NCBI RefSeq assembly: GCF_003148825.1
Contig: NZ_QGGZ01000011.1
Location: forward strand, 310,001-374,000
From: Streptomyces sp. CG 926
GTDB taxonomy: Bacteria; Actinomycetota; Actinomycetes; Streptomycetales; Streptomycetaceae
Length of the DNA stretch: 64,000 nt
Direction of reading: 5' to 3'
Below, one piece after another: positions 50,964 through 59,289 of this stretch. Under the pieces are notes generated by a model. That model ran no database searches and was not told where the DNA came from. It was given only the letters and a program-made list of their open reading frames with translations. Positions within the stretch are counted from its first letter, which is position 1. Every line of letters starts with the position of its first letter. The position numbers and the translations under genes are program-made.

Positions 50964-53900
50964 TCAGCTCATGTAGCGCAGCCGCTCCGGCGGGAACAGC
51001 TCGGTGCCGAGCAAGTTGTTGGGGCCGTACACCTCGACGACGAGGTCGTCCTTCGCCGCCAGCGGCGAGAGGTCGACCGGCCCGCCGCAGAAGCTCACCA
51101 CGAACCGGGTCAGTTGCGGCAGTGTGAGAAGGGGTTCCAGCCCCGAGCCCAGTGTGCACTTCAGCAGGGTGAGGTCGGTCAGTTCCTGATGCCGGACCAG
51201 CATCGAAGCAACGACCACCATCCCGTTCAGCTGGAGCAGTCTCAGAGCCGGCACCGACTGCTGGTCCGCCAGCTGACGGGCCTGCCGTTCGCCGGAGATG
51301 ACCAGCGATCCGAGCTCCGACCAGCGCTCGATCCCGTCGAGACCGACGCGGAGCGCTCCCTTGAACAGTGCGAGCGAGCGCAGCGTGCTGGGCAAGGGGA
51401 GATCGGAGAGTGCGGCAATGCCGGCGTTGTAATCCAGCGTGAATCCGGTGAGCGAGGAGAGCGTGGCCAGCGGCGCCAAGGACACACCGGACGCGATCCG
51501 CGAGAGGCTCAGGGAACGCAAGGGCAGCTCGGACAACGGGGTGAGGTCGCAGATCCCGGGACATTCGTAGAGCCCCAGGTACCTGAGGTCGTGGAGGGCG
51601 GTCAGCGGTGAGAGGTCTGTGAGCCGGTCGTCGCGGTGAACGGTCAGCGCTTCCAGATCCGGCCGGGCGACGACGACGTCGGGCAGCCAGTGCCCGTCCC
51701 TGAGGCTGATGTGCCGGGCGTGCACCAGCAGCGACAGATGGGCCAGTTCCTCGGAGGTGTAGACACTCACGTAGACGGTGGTCAGATCGGCGTGCGCAAG
51801 GACGGACTCGACGTAGGCGGAGGTGGGGAACCTCCGCCAGTTGTCGGCCAGTTCAATCGCTACTTGCGGGCGGGTGTCCGTCCGGAAGCGGGCGATGAGG
51901 CCGAGTGCCTGCGGACCGCCCACCAGGGCGGCGGTTCGGACGGTGACTGCGGCCTCCCTTTCGGTGAGGTCGGCCGGGCCGGGCAGCAGGTCCAGGACCA
52001 GCTCACCGGCCCTGGCCAGTTCCTCCGCCTGCGGGAACCGGCTGGGGGGCAGCAGGTCGGCGGTACGCGCCTGGACTTCGGCGCGGACCGCCGGGTCCAG
52101 TTCGGGGGCGTGTTCCAGGCAGGCCGCCGCCAGTAGGACGAGGCGGTCGTGGACCGACTTCACCTTGTCCGCCCGGCGGAGCAGACCCCTCAGCAGGCGG
52201 ACGCGTTCGTCCGGGCGGGCGTGGCCCACCGCCATGCGGACCACGTCGTCCCAGGAGTCGTCCTGCGCGTTCTTCACCAGCACGCCGAAGTCCCGCGACT
52301 CCACCGCCGCCTTGGCACCCAGATAGTCCTGGAAGGTGCGATGGACGAAGACCACCGATCCCGGGGTCGGCTCCAGGAGCAGTCCGCTGCGGATCAGCAG
52401 GTGGGTGAAGACCTGCTCCGCCCCGCCCTGCGCCCGCACCTGCGGCATCGCGTCCAGCCACTCGGCCACCATCTCGACGGCCTCGCCCCGGCCCGCCTCC
52501 AACTGCCCGTTGCGGATCAGCCAGTACGCCAGTCGCTGGAGCAGCGCGATCTGCTCCTCGCGGGTGAGGTGGACCCCCTCGACCCCGCAGATCTCCCGTT
52601 CCGTGTCCCGCCGGACCAGCAGCATGTCCAGCGCCGCGTCGTACAGCTCCTTACGGGCCCGGGGGAGCTGCATCCGGCGGTCCTGGTTCAGGGCGCACAG
52701 CAGCGCGCACATCAGCGGGTTCGTGGCCAGCCGGGCCAGATCCCGCCGGGAGGAGACCGCCTCCAGCAGCGAGGCCTCGTACGCGTCCACCTCCTGCCCG
52801 CCCGCACGGGCCGCCGCGTGCCAGTGCTTCACGAAGGCACGGATGTCCCGCTGGTCCATCGGCAGCATCGTGTGCGTGGCGAACCCGAGGCCCGCGAGCC
52901 AGTCCTCCGGGACCGCCGACGGGCGGGTGGTCACCACGTACCGCGCCTTCGGATAGGCGGCGACGAGCGAGCGCAGCCAGGTCTCCGTGCGGGTGCGCAG
53001 CCGCTGCGGGACTTCGTCCACCCCGTCCACCAGGACCAGCGCCCGGCCGCTCAGCATGAGGTCCTCGACCCAGCCCGACGGCGCGGACAGCGGTACGCCA
53101 CCCGCGCGCGGGAAGTCCTCCGGCAGGGGCAGGTCGCCCGACGCCGTGAACGAGCGCAGCCGCAGCACGAACGGCACGCACGTGTTCCACGGGCCGGCGC
53201 TCTGCCGGGCGGCGTTCAGGGCCAGCCACTGGACCAGGGTCGACTTTCCCGAGCCCGCCGGGCCGCGCAGCAGGACCCGGTCGGCACGGGCGAGGGCCTG
53301 CTCGGCCCGGACCTGGGTCCGGTGGAGCTCCGGCTCGCCGGGCAGCAGCGGCTGCTCACCGCTGACCGCGAGGCTGATGTACGCCACGTCCAGCGGCCAT
53401 TCCTGGCGGGAGCGGCTGAGGGTCAGGCCGAACAGCTGGAGCCGGCCGTGGGTGTGCTCGATGTACTGCGCGTACCGGGCCTCGAAGGCGTACGCCGTCC
53501 CGTCCCCGGTGGCGCCGAGTCGGTCCACCGCTCGTGCCAGCTCGCCCGTCCGGCGGACCAGTTCCACCCCCGTCCGGGCTCCGAAGGCCGGCAGGGTCGT
53601 CACGTACTCCACCGCGTGCGCGCAGCACAGTCGCACCAGCCGGCCGTACAGGGCCTCGGCCGAGGGGGACAGGCCCGCCGGGGGTGGGGGGACGGTCGCC
53701 GCCAGGGCCGCCGGGTCGAGGTCCGTTGCGAAGAGGGCCTCCGCGTCCAAGGGGCCGAGCGCCGCGAAGGCGTCGCCGACCGCGTCCAGTGCCGCCAGAC
53801 GCTCGTGCTCCGGCAGCGCCGCGCACTCCGGGCCCAGCCGGGCCGCCAAGGCTTCGGTCAGGCGCCGCATCTCGCCGTCGCCGAGCTCCGCCGGGGGCTT

Positions 53901-54032
53901 GCGCCACCTCGGGGCCGGCCGCGCCGGATCGGGCGCCAGGCCCGCCCCCGGGGCCCGCGCGAGGAGCGACTTCACCAGCGTCCCCGCCGCCGTCCCCGCC
54001 ACCCGTAAGAGAACCGTCTCGACGCCCGTCAT
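50964..54032 (-). CDS. NACHT-LRR protein (bacterial NLR-like, candidate phage defence)
   Basis: A 1022-residue STAND ATPase. Residues about 1-250 form an N-terminal helical domain of the NNH type found in bacterial NACHT proteins. The NACHT domain (about 250-430) has Walker A GPAGSGKSTLVQW (about 257), Walker B LVLVDGVDEVP (about 328) and sensor TTRPSAVPE. A winged-helix/helical linker follows (about 500-780), then leucine-rich repeats (about 790-1000; LTDLSPLTALHDLRYLGL, LTPLSELPLRSLSL and similar). Bacterial NACHT proteins related to NLRs protect against phages, the C-terminus usually acting as sensor and the N-terminus as effector. The LRR-coding part is less G+C-rich. ATG 54032 has GGGAGG about eight bases upstream. 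Confidence 0.92.
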   Translation of the reverse strand: MTGVETVLLRVAGTAAGTLVKSLLARAPGAGLAPDPARPAPRWRKPPAELGDGEMRRLTEALAARLGPECAALPEHERLAALDAVGDAFAALGPLDAEALFATDLDPAALAATVPPPPAGLSPSAEALYGRLVRLCCAHAVEYVTTLPAFGARTGVELVRRTGELARAVDRLGATGDGTAYAFEARYAQYIEHTHGRLQLFGLTLSRSRQEWPLDVAYISLAVSGEQPLLPGEPELHRTQVRAEQALARADRVLLRGPAGSGKSTLVQWLALNAARQSAGPWNTCVPFVLRLRSFTASGDLPLPEDFPRAGGVPLSAPSGWVEDLMLSGRALVLVDGVDEVPQRLRTRTETWLRSLVAAYPKARYVVTTRPSAVPEDWLAGLGFATHTMLPMDQRDIRAFVKHWHAAARAGGQEVDAYEASLLEAVSSRRDLARLATNPLMCALLCALNQDRRMQLPRARKELYDAALDMLLVRRDTEREICGVEGVHLTREEQIALLQRLAYWLIRNGQLEAGRGEAVEMVAEWLDAMPQVRAQGGAEQVFTHLLIRSGLLLEPTPGSVVFVHRTFQDYLGAKAAVESRDFGVLVKNAQDDSWDDVVRMAVGHARPDERVRLLRGLLRRADKVKSVHDRLVLLAAACLEHAPELDPAVRAEVQARTADLLPPSRFPQAEELARAGELVLDLLPGPADLTEREAAVTVRTAALVGGPQALGLIARFRTDTRPQVAIELADNWRRFPTSAYVESVLAHADLTTVYVSVYTSEELAHLSLLVHARHISLRDGHWLPDVVVARPDLEALTVHRDDRLTDLSPLTALHDLRYLGLYECPGICDLTPLSELPLRSLSLSRIASGVSLAPLATLSSLTGFTLDYNAGIAALSDLPLPSTLRSLALFKGALRVGLDGIERWSELGSLVISGERQARQLADQQSVPALRLLQLNGMVVVASMLVRHQELTDLTLLKCTLGSGLEPLLTLPQLTRFVVSFCGGPVDLSPLAAKDDLVVEVYGPNNLLGTELFPPERLRYMS

Positions 54033-54090
54033 ACCCCGCCCTCCCCTTGGCCCGGACATCATCTCGCGAACCGCTGGTAACCCCGATGGA

Positions 54091-54102
54091 TACCGATCGG
54101 TA
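54091..54102. promoter_or_regulatory. TACCGATCGGTA palindrome between NACHT and hydroxylase genes
   Basis: A perfect 12-base palindrome 59 bases upstream of the NACHT start and 46 bases upstream of ATG 54148. It contains GATC, so it could be a Gbn site as well as an operator. GGTAAC also occurs as a direct repeat at 54076-54081 and 54099-54104. Confidence 0.5.
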
Positions 54103-54147
54103 ACAACCCCTAGCGGCACCCCCGAGAGCGCCTCTATGGTGCGGGAC

Positions 54148-55200
54148 ATGCCGAACCTGCCCGATGTCGTGCTGTGGTCCATACCTGCCTTTGTGCTGCT
54201 CACCGTCATCGAGGTGGTGAGTTACCGGCTCCATCCGGACGAGGATGCGGTCGGTTACGACACCAAGGACGCCGCCACGAGCATCACCATGGGGCTCGGC
54301 AGCATCGGCTTCGACCTGCTCTGGAAGATCCCGGTCGTCGCCGTCTTCACCGCGGTCTACGAACTGACCCCGCTGCGGGTGCCGTTCCTGTGGTGGACCG
54401 CCCTGCTGATGCTGCTGGCGCAGGACTTCCTCTACTACTGGCAGCACCGCCTCCACCACGTGATCCGCATCCTGTGGGCCTGCCACGTGGTCCACCACAG
54501 CAGCAAGCGGTTCAACCTCACCACCGCCCTGCGTCAGCCCTGGACCAGCGCCACGACCTGGTGGTTCTACCTGCCCATGGTGGCTCTCGGCGTACACCCG
54601 GCGGCGATCCCGTTCTGCTACGGACTCAACCTCCTCTACCAGTTCTGGGTCCACACCGAGCGCATAGGCAAGCTGCCGCGGCCGTACGAGTACGTCTTCA
54701 ACACCCCCTCCCACCACCGCGTCCACCACGCCTCGCAGGGCGGTTACCTGGACCGCAACTTCGGCGGCATCCTGATCGTCTGGGACCGGATGTTCGGCTC
54801 CTGGGTGGGGGAGACGGACAAGCCCGTCTACGGGCTGACCAAGAACATCGGCACCCACAACCCGCTGCGCGTGGCCACGCACGAGTACGCCGCCATCGCG
54901 CGTGACGTGCGCGCCGCCGGGAGCTGGGGCCAGCGGGCCGGACACGTCTTCCGCGGCCCCGGCTGGCAGCCCGCCCCCGCCCCAGTGGGGGCGGCCACCG
55001 CCGCGCCCGCCCCGGAGCCCGCCCCGGCAACCGCCCCCGCCGCCCCGGAACCCGCCCCGGCAACCGCAGCCGCCCCGGCGACGGGCACGGCGATCGCCCC
55101 CGCCCCGGCGACCGGCACCGCAGCCGCCCCGGCGACCCGCGCCACCCCCGCCCCCGCGGCTTCCGACGCCGCCCCGGCCGTGCAGGAGACCACCGCGTGA
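54148..55200 (+). CDS. Fatty acid hydroxylase/sterol desaturase family membrane protein
   Basis: A 350-residue di-iron membrane oxygenase-like protein. The His clusters that bind iron are present: HRLHH (about 107-111), HVVHHSS (about 119-125) and HHRVHH (about 194-199), with further His in the same segment. About four or five membrane helices surround them. The C-terminal 85 residues are an Ala/Pro repeat (APAPEPAPATAPAAPEPAPA and the like) of no known role, longer than in homologues. ATG 54148 was chosen over ATG 54136 because the former fits the family start. Overlaps the next gene by four bases (GTGA). Confidence 0.87.
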   Translation: MPNLPDVVLWSIPAFVLLTVIEVVSYRLHPDEDAVGYDTKDAATSITMGLGSIGFDLLWKIPVVAVFTAVYELTPLRVPFLWWTALLMLLAQDFLYYWQHRLHHVIRILWACHVVHHSSKRFNLTTALRQPWTSATTWWFYLPMVALGVHPAAIPFCYGLNLLYQFWVHTERIGKLPRPYEYVFNTPSHHRVHHASQGGYLDRNFGGILIVWDRMFGSWVGETDKPVYGLTKNIGTHNPLRVATHEYAAIARDVRAAGSWGQRAGHVFRGPGWQPAPAPVGAATAAPAPEPAPATAPAAPEPAPATAAAPATGTAIAPAPATGTAAAPATRATPAPAASDAAPAVQETTA

Positions 55201-55883
55201 GCACCGCCGAGTCCCCGGGCCGACCCGCCCCCGCCTGGGCGGCGGACCAGGCTCCGGCCGGCCCCTCGCGCCTCGGGCAGATCGCCCTCGTGGCCTTCGC
55301 CGTGGCCGCCGCCGTCGACCTGATCTCGCTGCTGGCCGGCTGGCACCCCGGGCACCTCATCGCCAAGCCGCTGCTGATGCCGCTGCTCGTGACCCACATG
55401 GCCACCCGCGGCGCGCCCCGCCTGCTGCTCGCCGCCCTGCTGTTCGGCTGGGGCGGCGACCTGGCCCTGCTCTTCGACGCCGACATCGCCTTCCTCGTCG
55501 GCATGGGCTCCTTCGCCGTCGGGCACGTCTGCTACCTGGTCCTCTTCGGCAAGCGGCCCGCGAACCCCCTGCTCGGCGGCGCGTACCTGCTCGCCCTCCT
55601 CGGCACGGTCGCCCTGCTGTGGTCCGATCTGCCGGCCGACCTGCGGATCCCCGTGGCCGGCTACAGCCTGCTGCTCACCGCCATGGCGTTCCGCTCCAGC
55701 GCGCTCGGCCTGCGCGCCGGCATCGGCGGCGCGCTCTTCCTGCTCTCCGACACCCTCATCGCCACCGGTGTCGCCGAATGGCCCCAGCTGCCCCGCCCGG
55801 ACTTCTGGATCATGGCCACCTACCTGGCCGCCCAGTACCTTCTGGCCACTGGCGCGATCACGCGGGAAGCAGGCGTACGGTAG
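55197..55883 (+). CDS. Lysoplasmalogenase (YhhN/TMEM86 family)
   Basis: A 228-residue membrane protein with about seven or eight hydrophobic helices of the YhhN/TMEM86 type, enzymes that cleave the vinyl-ether bond of lysoplasmalogens. Conserved acidic positions lie in LFGWGGDLALLFDAD (about 81-95) and LLSDTLIATG (about 182-191). GTG 55197 overlaps the fatty acid hydroxylase stop. The coupling to a desaturase-like enzyme suggests ether-lipid turnover. No clear signal peptide is seen. Confidence 0.85.
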   Translation: MSTAESPGRPAPAWAADQAPAGPSRLGQIALVAFAVAAAVDLISLLAGWHPGHLIAKPLLMPLLVTHMATRGAPRLLLAALLFGWGGDLALLFDADIAFLVGMGSFAVGHVCYLVLFGKRPANPLLGGAYLLALLGTVALLWSDLPADLRIPVAGYSLLLTAMAFRSSALGLRAGIGGALFLLSDTLIATGVAEWPQLPRPDFWIMATYLAAQYLLATGAITREAGVR

Positions 55884-55939
55884 GACGGTTCCACAGTCGT
55901 ACAAGACTGAACGATCCCGATCCGGAGGACTGCACCACC

Positions 55940-56983
55940 ATGCGCGCCACCGTCATCCACGCCCCGCACGACATACGCGTGGAGGAGGTGCCCGACGCTG
56001 CGATCCAGCGCCCCGAGGACGCCGTCGTCCGCGTCCTGCGTGCCTGTATCTGCGGCAGCGACCTGTGGGCCTACCGCGGCGAAGCCGCCCGTCAGCCCGG
56101 CCAGCGCATCGGCCACGAGTTCCTGGGCATCGTCGAGGAGACCGGCTCCGCCGTGTCCGACCTGCGAGCCGGCGACCTGGTCGTCGCGCCCTTCATGTGG
56201 TCCGACGGCACCTGCGAGTACTGCGTCGAGGGCCTCTTCACCTCCTGCGAGCACGGGGGCTTCTGGGGCTCGGTCGGCCACGACGGAGGCCAGGGCGAGG
56301 CCGTCCGCGTCCCGCACGCCGACGGCACCCTGGTGAAGCTGCCCGCCGAGGCCGTCTCCGACGACCACCTGCTCACCGGGCTGCTCGCGCTGTCCGACGT
56401 GATGGGCACCGGCCACCACGCGGCGCTGGGCGCCGGCGTCCGCGAGGGCTCCACGGTCGCCGTCGTCGGCGACGGCGCGGTCGGCCTGTGCGGCGTCCTC
56501 GCCGCCAAGCGTCTGGGCGCCGAGCGGATCATCGCCCTGGGCCGCCACACCGTACGTACGGACATCGCCAAGCTCTTCGGAGCCACCGATGTCGTCGCCG
56601 AGCGCGGCGAGGCGGCCGAGGCGGCCGTGCGCGAGCTCCTCGGCGGCCGGGGCGCGCACGCCGTCATCGAGGCGGTGGGCACCGAGCAGTCCATGCGCAC
56701 CGCCGTGAACATCACCCGTGACGGCGGGGCCATCGGCTACGTCGGCGTCCCGCACGGCAGCGGCACCGGTCTCGACCTCGGTGTCATGTTCGACCGCAAC
56801 ATCACCCTGCGCGGTGGCGTGGCCCCGGTCCGCGCCTACATCCCGGAGCTGCTGAAGGACGTGCTCAGCGGTGTGATCGACCCGGCGCCCGTCTTCGACC
56901 GCGCCGTGTCCCTGGACGAGGTCCCGGACGGCTACCGGGCGATGGACGACCGCAGCGCGCTCAAGGTCATGATCAAGCCCTGA
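55940..56983 (+). CDS. Zinc-dependent alcohol dehydrogenase
   Basis: A 347-residue medium-chain dehydrogenase. The catalytic zinc site is in RACICGSDLWAYRG (Cys about residue 36) and GHEFLG (His about 59); Cys of a structural-zinc lobe are in GTCEYCVEGLFTSCEHG (about 92-108). The Rossmann GDGAVGLCGVLAAKRLGA lies near 176. The missing fourth lobe Cys is common in some homologues. Substrate unknown. ATG 55940 has GGAGG 11 bases upstream. Separated from the lysoplasmalogenase by 56 bases and followed by a strong terminator. Confidence 0.92.
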   Translation: MRATVIHAPHDIRVEEVPDAAIQRPEDAVVRVLRACICGSDLWAYRGEAARQPGQRIGHEFLGIVEETGSAVSDLRAGDLVVAPFMWSDGTCEYCVEGLFTSCEHGGFWGSVGHDGGQGEAVRVPHADGTLVKLPAEAVSDDHLLTGLLALSDVMGTGHHAALGAGVREGSTVAVVGDGAVGLCGVLAAKRLGAERIIALGRHTVRTDIAKLFGATDVVAERGEAAEAAVRELLGGRGAHAVIEAVGTEQSMRTAVNITRDGGAIGYVGVPHGSGTGLDLGVMFDRNITLRGGVAPVRAYIPELLKDVLSGVIDPAPVFDRAVSLDEVPDGYRAMDDRSALKVMIKP

Positions 56984-57005
56984 CGGGCCGAGGCCGAGCG
57001 AAAGG

Positions 57006-57042
57006 GACGGGCCGGGCGGGAGATCATCCCGCCCGGCCCGTC
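57006..57042. terminator. Perfect 16-pair bidirectional terminator
   Basis: GACGGGCCGGGCGGGA (57006-57021), loop GATCA, TCCCGCCCGGCCCGTC (57027-57042), followed on the plus strand by GCCTTTTA and on the minus strand by CCTTTCG. It separates the dehydrogenase from the convergent protease gene. Confidence 0.95.
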
Positions 57043-57103
57043 GCCTTTTATCCGTCCCCTTTCACCTGAGCCCGTGCGCGTGCCCGTGCCCGCGTGACCG
57101 GAC

Positions 57104-58660
57104 CTACTTCACGGCCTTGAGCGCGTCGATCACGCCGTAGCCGTAGTAGCCCGTCTGCCCCCACTTGCTCGTGCAGGTGGTGGCGTCGATCAGGGTGCCC
57201 GCGGCGTCGTATATCTGCGTCGGGCAGGCCGCCTTCGTGGCCTGGGCCTTCAGCATCGCCTGGAGCTGCGAGGGCGTGGCCGACGGGTGGGCGCTCTTGA
57301 GGAGCGCGGCGACGCCCGCGACGTGCGGGGCGGCCATCGAGGTGCCCTGCTTGTAGCCGTAGCCCCCGCCCGGGACGGTCGACAGCACCCGCCCGTTGGC
57401 GTCCGGGGTGTTCGGGACCTGCCACTTGTCACCGCCAGGGGCGGCGACGTCCACGACCCCGAGGCCGTAGCTGGAGTAGTAGGAGCGCAGGCCCTTGTCG
57501 CCGGTCGCCGAGACGGTGACCACACCCGGCAGCTGCGTCGGCAGGTCCAGGCAGACCTTCGGGTCGATGGTGCGCGGCACCGGGGTGGCGTCGTCCGGGC
57601 TGGTCTCGTCGACGAGGGAGTCGGCCGCCAGGTCCTGGTCGGAGTTGCCGGCCGAGGCGATGTGGAGCGTGCCCTTGCGCTCGGCGTACTTGGTGGCCCG
57701 GCCGATGGCCTCCACCAGCGCCTTCTGGTCGTCGTCGGACTTGCAGTTGAAGAGCCACGGGTCGACGTAGTAGCTGTTGTTGGTCACCTCGATCCCCTTC
57801 TCGGCGGCGAACATGAAGCCGCAGACGACCGCCTCGGTGTAGAAGAGGCTGGTCCCGGGCTCGCTCACCTTGATCGCGGCGATCTTCACGCCCGGCGCGA
57901 CACCGCTGACGCCGATGCCGTTGCGCGCGGCCCCGATGGTGCCCGCCACGTGCGTGCCGTGGTCGCTGCCGTCGGCGTACGGGCGCCAGGCGCCTTCCGT
58001 GGTGTCGGCGACGCCGCCCACGCAGTTGGCCGACTGGCTCTTGGAGAAGTTCGGGGCGAGATCGGGGTGGGTGTCGTCGACACCCGTGTCGATGATGCCC
58101 ACGGTGACGTTCCGACTGCCATCGTTGATCTTGTGAGCCTTGTCGGCCTTGATCGTCCGCAGGTCCCACTGGTTGGGCTCCAGCGGCTCCTGACCCTCCT
58201 GGGCCGCTGCCGCCGCCTTGGCGGCGTCCGCCGAGCTCAGCTGCTGGGTCGCGCCCTCCTCGGTGGTCCGGGCCGCCGTCATCGGGGCCGTCCGGGTGGC
58301 GCCGACCGACACGAACAGACCGCGCTGGGCGCGCAGCTGCTTGGCGAAGTCCGGGTTCTGGGAGTGTGCGACCACGACCCCTATCTGCTCGTAGGCCGTC
58401 ACGACCGTTCCGCCGGCCCGCTCGACGGCCTTCTTCGCCGCCTTCATCGTGGCGTATTCGTTCAGGTTGGCCACGTACGACAGCTTGGGGCCGGAGGGGT
58501 CGGCCTTCGAGGCCGGCGCCGTGTCGGCCGCGCCGCCCAGCGGGACGGCCGAGGCCGAGACCGTGGGCAGGAAGGCGAGCGAGGCGGTGAGCGCCAGGCC
58601 GACCGGTACGGCGAGAGCACGGCTGCGCTTCTTGGGCGCACGCGACCCCAGCTGATCCAT
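57104..58660 (-). CDS. Secreted subtilisin-like (S8) serine protease
   Basis: A 518-residue protease. The signal peptide is at about residues 1-37 (ALAVPVGLALTASLAFLPTVSASA), followed by a propeptide-like region (about 45-140) and the S8 domain with Asp in IIDTGVDDTHPDL (about 191), His in DHGTHVAGTI (about 235), Asn in ASAGNSDQ (about 336) and catalytic Ser in GTSMAAPHVAG (about 434). Length is usual for Streptomyces subtilases. ATG 58660 precedes the signal peptide. Convergent with the dehydrogenase gene; no close partner. Confidence 0.93.
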   Translation of the reverse strand: MDQLGSRAPKKRSRALAVPVGLALTASLAFLPTVSASAVPLGGAADTAPASKADPSGPKLSYVANLNEYATMKAAKKAVERAGGTVVTAYEQIGVVVAHSQNPDFAKQLRAQRGLFVSVGATRTAPMTAARTTEEGATQQLSSADAAKAAAAAQEGQEPLEPNQWDLRTIKADKAHKINDGSRNVTVGIIDTGVDDTHPDLAPNFSKSQSANCVGGVADTTEGAWRPYADGSDHGTHVAGTIGAARNGIGVSGVAPGVKIAAIKVSEPGTSLFYTEAVVCGFMFAAEKGIEVTNNSYYVDPWLFNCKSDDDQKALVEAIGRATKYAERKGTLHIASAGNSDQDLAADSLVDETSPDDATPVPRTIDPKVCLDLPTQLPGVVTVSATGDKGLRSYYSSYGLGVVDVAAPGGDKWQVPNTPDANGRVLSTVPGGGYGYKQGTSMAAPHVAGVAALLKSAHPSATPSQLQAMLKAQATKAACPTQIYDAAGTLIDATTCTSKWGQTGYYGYGVIDALKAVK

Positions 58661-58923
58661 GGGTTCTCCAGATCATCTCGGAATGGGAAAAAGCCGCCCG
58701 GACGCGATCGCGCCGGACGGGTTCATGACAAGCGAACCTAGCGTCGCCGTTCCCCTCCACGCCATCAGTTCGAGAAATCAGTTCCCCAAGAATCACCGGG
58801 TGTTGAACCGTCCCGACGCGCCGTCCGTGCCGTTGACAGGGGGGATCGGCACCACCGTCCCCCCACACGGAGGTTGTTTTGTCCGTCGTCCCCACCGCAC
58901 CCGCGTCACAAGGAGAGCCCCCC
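58661..58923. other. Divergent promoter region, protease and acetate symporter genes
   Basis: A 263-base region. CGCGATCGCG (58703-58712) is a perfect palindrome containing GATC, in a G+C-rich inverted-repeat context (CCGGACG...CGTCCGG-like flanks). The rest shows no gene. Confidence 0.4.
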
Positions 58924-59289
58924 GTGACCACCGAAGCAGCGCCGCCCCCGGGCAGCGCGGGAACGCCACCGGCGACCCCCACGGCCGATGACTACACGAG
59001 CGTCCAGCAGAGCGCGGAATTCGGCGAACTGCGCAGCTCCTACCGCTCCTTCGCCTTCCCGCTCACCGTGGCCTTCATCGCCTGGTACCTGCTCTACGTC
59101 CTGCTGTCCAACTACGCGGGCGGCTTCATGGGGACCAAGCTCTTCGGCAACATCAACGTCGCCCTCGTGCTCGGCCTCGCCCAGTTCGCCACGACCTTCC
59201 TGATCGCCTGGTTCTACGCGCGGTACGCGGCGAGGAAGCTCGACCCCCAGGCGGAGGCCATCAAGGCGCGGATGGAGGCCGCCGAATGA
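58924..59289 (+). CDS. DUF485 membrane protein preceding the acetate symporter
   Basis: A 121-residue protein with two hydrophobic helices (about 45-65, FPLTVAFIAWYLLYVLLS, and about 78-100, VALVLGLAQFATTFLIAWFY) and a basic/acidic tail (ARKLDPQAEAIKARMEAAE). DUF485 proteins are regularly coded next to ActP-type symporters and may assist them. GTG 58924 has AGGAGA upstream; TTG 58879 with GGAGG five bases before it is a second option. Its stop overlaps the symporter ATG by four bases. Confidence 0.85.
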   Translation: MTTEAAPPPGSAGTPPATPTADDYTSVQQSAEFGELRSSYRSFAFPLTVAFIAWYLLYVLLSNYAGGFMGTKLFGNINVALVLGLAQFATTFLIAWFYARYAARKLDPQAEAIKARMEAAE

